A DNA stretch of 64,000 nt from Myxococcales bacterium (GTDB taxonomy: Bacteria; Myxococcota_A; Polyangia; Polyangiales; Polyangiaceae). Below the pieces are notes generated by a model. The model made no database searches. It saw only the letters and a program-made list of their open reading frames with translations, and was not told where the DNA came from. Location of the stretch: positions 62,001 through 126,000 of the forward strand of contig JACPVJ010000114.1 of the NCBI GenBank assembly GCA_016191785.1, given 5' to 3'. Both the position numbers and the translations under genes were made by a program. Shown piece after piece: positions 61,334 to 64,000 of the stretch; the stretch's first letter is position 1; the number at the start of each line of letters is the position of its first letter.

Positions 61334-62782
61334 ATGGATCCTCTCGTCCAAATGAGCGCGCGGGAGCTCGCGCGGCGCATCCGGCTGCGGGAGCTGGGCG
61401 TGGTGGAAGTGGCAGCGGCGCACATCGCCCGCATCGAGCAGGTGAACCCGCTCTTGAACGCGGTCGTCGGTGAGCGATTCGACCGAGCGCTGGACGAAGC
61501 CCGCGAAGCGGAAGCGCGTTTGCTCCGCACTCCGGTCGGCGAGCTGCCGCCGCTCTTCGGAGTGCCGTGCACCATCAAGGAGTTCTACGGCGTCACCGGG
61601 ATGCCGCAGACCGGTGGGCTCTGGCGCCGACGGGGGGAGGTCGCCGACGAAGACGCGGTGGTCGTTCGGCGCCTGCGCGATGCGGGCGCCATCGTGCTCG
61701 GCGTGACCAATGTGCCCGAGGGCGGCCTCTGGCTCGAGACGCACAACACGGTCTACGGGCGGACCAACAACCCGTGGGATCTGGGGCGCACCTCCGGGGG
61801 CAGCAGCGGTGGCGAGGGCGCGATCATCGCCGCCGGGGGCTCGCCGTTCGGCATGGGCTCCGACATCGGCGGCTCGATCCGTCTGCCCGCGGCATTCTGC
61901 GGCATCACCGGCCACAAACCGACCGGGCGAATGATCCCCAACACCGGGCACTTTCCCCCGCTCGAGGGCGCGCTCAACGCCTACTTGAGCTGCGGCCCGA
62001 TGGCGCGCAGCGTGGACGATCTGATCACGGTCTGGAAGGCCGTGTCGGGGCCCGACGAGTCAGGCACCGTCGAGCCGTGGCCCCTCGGCGATCCGGATGC
62101 GGTCGATCTGAAGGGCGTCACCGTCTTCCCGCTGGACGAGGGCAGCGCGAAGGCCACCCCCGCCGTTCGCGACGCGGTGAACCGCTCGGCGCGGCTGCTC
62201 GAGCGACGCGGCGCGCGGATCGAGCGGCTGCGATCGGATCTGCTGCGTCACGCGCTCTGGGTGTGGGGTGCGATGCTGGCCGAGGTCGAGGGGAAGAGCT
62301 ACGCCGAGCTGGTGAGCGGAGATCCCGCCCTGCCGGTCGTTCGCGAGCTCTTGAAGCTCGCGCTCGGCCGCTCGCGGCACACCGGTCCGGTGCTGGCGAT
62401 GATCGTCGCCGAGCGCGCGATGCGTCGCCTGCCGGACCGGCACGGCGAGCGCTGGCTCGAGCTCGGTCGGTCGCTCTCGCGGGAGCTGAACGAGCGGCTG
62501 GGAACGAACGCGGTGATCCTCCACCCGCCTTATGCCCGGCCCGCGCCGCGCCACCGGCTGCCGCTCTTGCGGCCGTTCGACGGCGGCTTCACGGGGGTGT
62601 TCAACGTGCTCGAGCTGCCCGCCACCCAGGTGCCCACGGGCCTCGACCCGAGCGGGCTTCCGCTGGGAGTGCAGGTGGTGGCCGGCAAGGGCTGCGATCA
62701 CCTCTGCCTGGCCGTGGCCCGCGCCATCGAAGCAGAGCTGGGCGTGCTCACCCCGATCGACCCGCGCCAGCGGGCCGCCTGA
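61334..62782 (+). CDS. Amidase signature family hydrolase
   Basis: 482 residues from the ATG at 61334. The Ser-cisSer-Lys triad is visible: Lys82 (GVPCTIKEFYG), cis-Ser157 (GRTSGGSSGGEGA) and nucleophile Ser181 (GSDIGGSIRLPAAFCG). The C-terminal half (TGPVLAMIVAERAMRRLP, FTGVFNVLELPATQVPTG) is like fatty-acid amide hydrolase and aryl acylamidases rather than GatA; there is no GatB/GatC next door, so it is not tRNA amidotransferase. It hydrolyses an amide bond; substrate unknown. 8 bp from the convergent dehydrogenase gene. Confidence 0.9.
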   Translation: MDPLVQMSARELARRIRLRELGVVEVAAAHIARIEQVNPLLNAVVGERFDRALDEAREAEARLLRTPVGELPPLFGVPCTIKEFYGVTGMPQTGGLWRRRGEVADEDAVVVRRLRDAGAIVLGVTNVPEGGLWLETHNTVYGRTNNPWDLGRTSGGSSGGEGAIIAAGGSPFGMGSDIGGSIRLPAAFCGITGHKPTGRMIPNTGHFPPLEGALNAYLSCGPMARSVDDLITVWKAVSGPDESGTVEPWPLGDPDAVDLKGVTVFPLDEGSAKATPAVRDAVNRSARLLERRGARIERLRSDLLRHALWVWGAMLAEVEGKSYAELVSGDPALPVVRELLKLALGRSRHTGPVLAMIVAERAMRRLPDRHGERWLELGRSLSRELNERLGTNAVILHPPYARPAPRHRLPLLRPFDGGFTGVFNVLELPATQVPTGLDPSGLPLGVQVVAGKGCDHLCLAVARAIEAELGVLTPIDPRQRAA

Positions 62783-62789
62783 GGGCGCG

Positions 62790-63653
62790 TCACCGGAGCG
62801 CGTCGCTCGCGATCACCGTCCAGTCGCGCTTCTCGTTGCCGCGCGCGAGCCAGCGATCCATCTCGCTCGCGACCGCCGGCAGCACCGCCAGCGGCACCCC
62901 GCCGCGGGCCGCTTCTTCCAGCATCAATCGGGTGTCTTTGCGGGCCATCGCCAGCTCCCACGACGGGTGGTCGAAGTCCTCGTCCAAGATGCGCTTCACC
63001 CGCGCCGGCAAGAGCAGCCCCGGGTTGAACAGCTCGAACAGCGAGCCCGCGTCGCGCGGCGGGATCCCCAGCGCCTTGGCCAGCGCGAAGGTGTCCGCCA
63101 GGCCCGCCGTCATCGCGATCAGAAACGAGTTGCCGAGGAGCTTCATGCCGGCGGCGCGCTCGGGCTGCTCTCCCAGGTAGACCAGCTTGCCCGTCATCGC
63201 CGAGAGCGCGGGCTCGAGCGCCTGGAAGCGAGCCCGGTCGCCCGAGGCGAGCATCAGCCCCGTGCTCTCGAGGGCGTTGACCGGGCCCATGAACACCGGC
63301 GCGTGCTGGAACGCGACGCCGCGCTCGGCCCAGCGCGCGGCACGCGCTGCCGTGCCGCTGGCGGCGGTGGTGGTGTGATCGACGATCACCAAGCCTGGCC
63401 CGAACCCTGGACGCGCACGCTCGAGGACGTCGTCCACGGCCGCGTCGTCCGACAGCGTGAGGTGCAGCCGCGCAGCGCCGCGCACGGCCTCGGCCGGATC
63501 CGCGAAGGCCGTGACCCCCGCGCCCTCGAGCGCCCGTGCCTTCTCCCCCGTCCGGTTCCAGACGTGCACTGCCTCTCCGCGCCGCTGCAGCGCGCGCACG
63601 AAGTTCGAACCGAGCAGCCCCATGCCGAAGAACGTGATCATCGTGGCCGTCAT
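62790..63653 (-). CDS. NAD(P)-dependent beta-hydroxyacid dehydrogenase-like protein
   Basis: 287 residues from the ATG at 63653 (an ATG at 63641, MITFFGMGLLG, is an alternative). N-terminal Rossmann site FFGMGLLGSNFVRALQRRG; VWNRTGEKARALEGAG follows the second strand, an Arg suggesting NADPH. The middle VDHTTTAASGTAARAARWAE and catalytic Lys in GMKLLGNSFLI match the 6-phosphogluconate/3-hydroxyisobutyrate dehydrogenase superfamily, including the glyoxylate/succinic semialdehyde reductase branch. It reduces or oxidises a small 3-hydroxy or aldehyde acid in the cytosol. Confidence 0.85.
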   Translation of the reverse strand: MTATMITFFGMGLLGSNFVRALQRRGEAVHVWNRTGEKARALEGAGVTAFADPAEAVRGAARLHLTLSDDAAVDDVLERARPGFGPGLVIVDHTTTAASGTAARAARWAERGVAFQHAPVFMGPVNALESTGLMLASGDRARFQALEPALSAMTGKLVYLGEQPERAAGMKLLGNSFLIAMTAGLADTFALAKALGIPPRDAGSLFELFNPGLLLPARVKRILDEDFDHPSWELAMARKDTRLMLEEAARGGVPLAVLPAVASEMDRWLARGNEKRDWTVIASDALR

Positions 63654-63701
63654 GTGGCGCGGTAGGCCCACGACGTCAACGCGCGGCCCCCGTCCGGGAC
63701 C

Positions 63702-64000
63702 TCAGCGCGGGATGGCGCAGCCCACCGCGGTGAGCGGCGACTGGTTGTTGTCGGGGCGGCACTCGATCAGCTTCTTCGGCGCCGGGTCGATCACGGCGTA
63801 GGCCTTCGCCTTGCCGCCCGACAATTCCAGGTCGTCGGGGGCCGAGACGTTCACGATCAGCGTCTCGACCTGGAGCGGGAACAGCGGATGGGTGGTGATC
63901 GCGCTGCCCAAGAGCTTGCCGCCCTCGCGGTGGACGTTCACCGTCACGCCGGCGGGCATCGGTGCGCTGCCCAGGTTGCGCACGAAGACGCGCAGCCCGT
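63702..64000 (-). CDS. 3' part of a CARDB-like domain protein (5' end outside window)
   Basis: The last ~99 codons of a reverse-strand gene; the first in-window Met is not the start because the frame runs to the edge (LRVFVRNLGSAPMPAGVTVN). The pattern RNLGSAPMPAGVTVNVHREG, then AITTHPLFPLQVETLIVNV and IDPAPKKLIECRPDNNQSPL is that of a CARDB (cell-adhesion-related) beta-sandwich, with a final Asp-Asn-Asn typical for the fold (ECRPDNNxS). Probably a secreted or surface protein. Nothing can be said about upstream domains. Confidence 0.65.
   Translation of the reverse strand, partial: GLRVFVRNLGSAPMPAGVTVNVHREGGKLLGSAITTHPLFPLQVETLIVNVSAPDDLELSGGKAKAYAVIDPAPKKLIECRPDNNQSPLTAVGCAIPR

Overview
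The window looks like chromosomal DNA of a predatory or soil myxobacterium (class Polyangia/Myxococcia). The whole stretch is very GC-rich with strong third-position GC. It encodes at least nine lipoproteins that place a long Gly/Ala/Ser 'GGxGG' linker straight after the lipidated Cys, a secreted beta-helix protein ending in a MYXO-CTERM-like sorting tail, a giant kinase/cyclase-like/AAA/TPR regulator, and several Cys-rich surface proteins of myxobacterial type. No rRNA, tRNA, CRISPR array, insertion sequence, integrase or phage gene was recognised. Several gene remnants and short dispersed repeats mark rearranged patches.

Layout. 1-11 kb: end of a condensation-type acyltransferase, then mostly reverse-strand envelope genes (VWC-like lipoprotein, a Tat protein coupled to a radical-SAM-like barrel, GNAT-YoaP acetyltransferase, propeller lipoprotein, VWA lipoprotein, GIDE-like membrane protein, membrane-anchored double SagB oxidoreductase, extensin/M15-like lipoprotein). 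11-17.6 kb: a DUF433/DUF5615 toxin-antitoxin-like pair, then two cargo modules separated by duplicated copies of the 3' end of clpB, then clpB itself, whose first ATPase domain is degenerate. 17.6-25.8 kb: housekeeping-like genes (glutaredoxin, prepilin peptidase, phosphohexomutase, prmC, NYN-LOTUS protein, GreA/B-like factor, FHA-GGDEF cyclase, membrane and outer-membrane proteins). 25.8-35.5 kb: tandem radical SAM protein, heme A synthase, FAD oxidoreductase coupled to a membrane spermidine-synthase-like protein, pirin, MYXO-CTERM beta-helix protein.

35.5-44.8 kb is the most eroded part. It holds a 21-codon peptide gene with its own strong ribosome binding site and terminator, small lipoproteins, a GST, a stand-alone E2-type acyltransferase overlapping a lipoprotein gene tail to tail, a GAF-PAS-GGDEF cyclase, a truncated hydrolase beside an intact one, and dispersed repeats. 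44.8-48.1 kb: a GntR regulator, a small partner protein and a GMC oxidoreductase in one operon with a palindromic operator. 48.1-64 kb: a GT-C membrane glycosyltransferase, a proline-rich outer-membrane barrel protein, a run of kelch/propeller/Cys-rich lipoproteins, the 1291-residue kinase regulator, an amidase, a beta-hydroxyacid dehydrogenase and a truncated CARDB-like gene at the edge.

Most genes seem to be independent or in pairs. Clear couplings (4-nt stop/start overlaps or very short gaps) are: Tat protein/radical-SAM-like barrel, DUF433/DUF5615, prepilin peptidase/small lipoprotein, phosphohexomutase/prmC, FAD oxidoreductase/spermidine-synthase-like protein, and gntR/partner/GMC oxidoreductase. 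The most unusual feature is the clpB 3' end present three times in the same orientation, with only synonymous differences, each time separated by different genes. This is the footprint expected from repeated integration at, or replacement of, the end of clpB.
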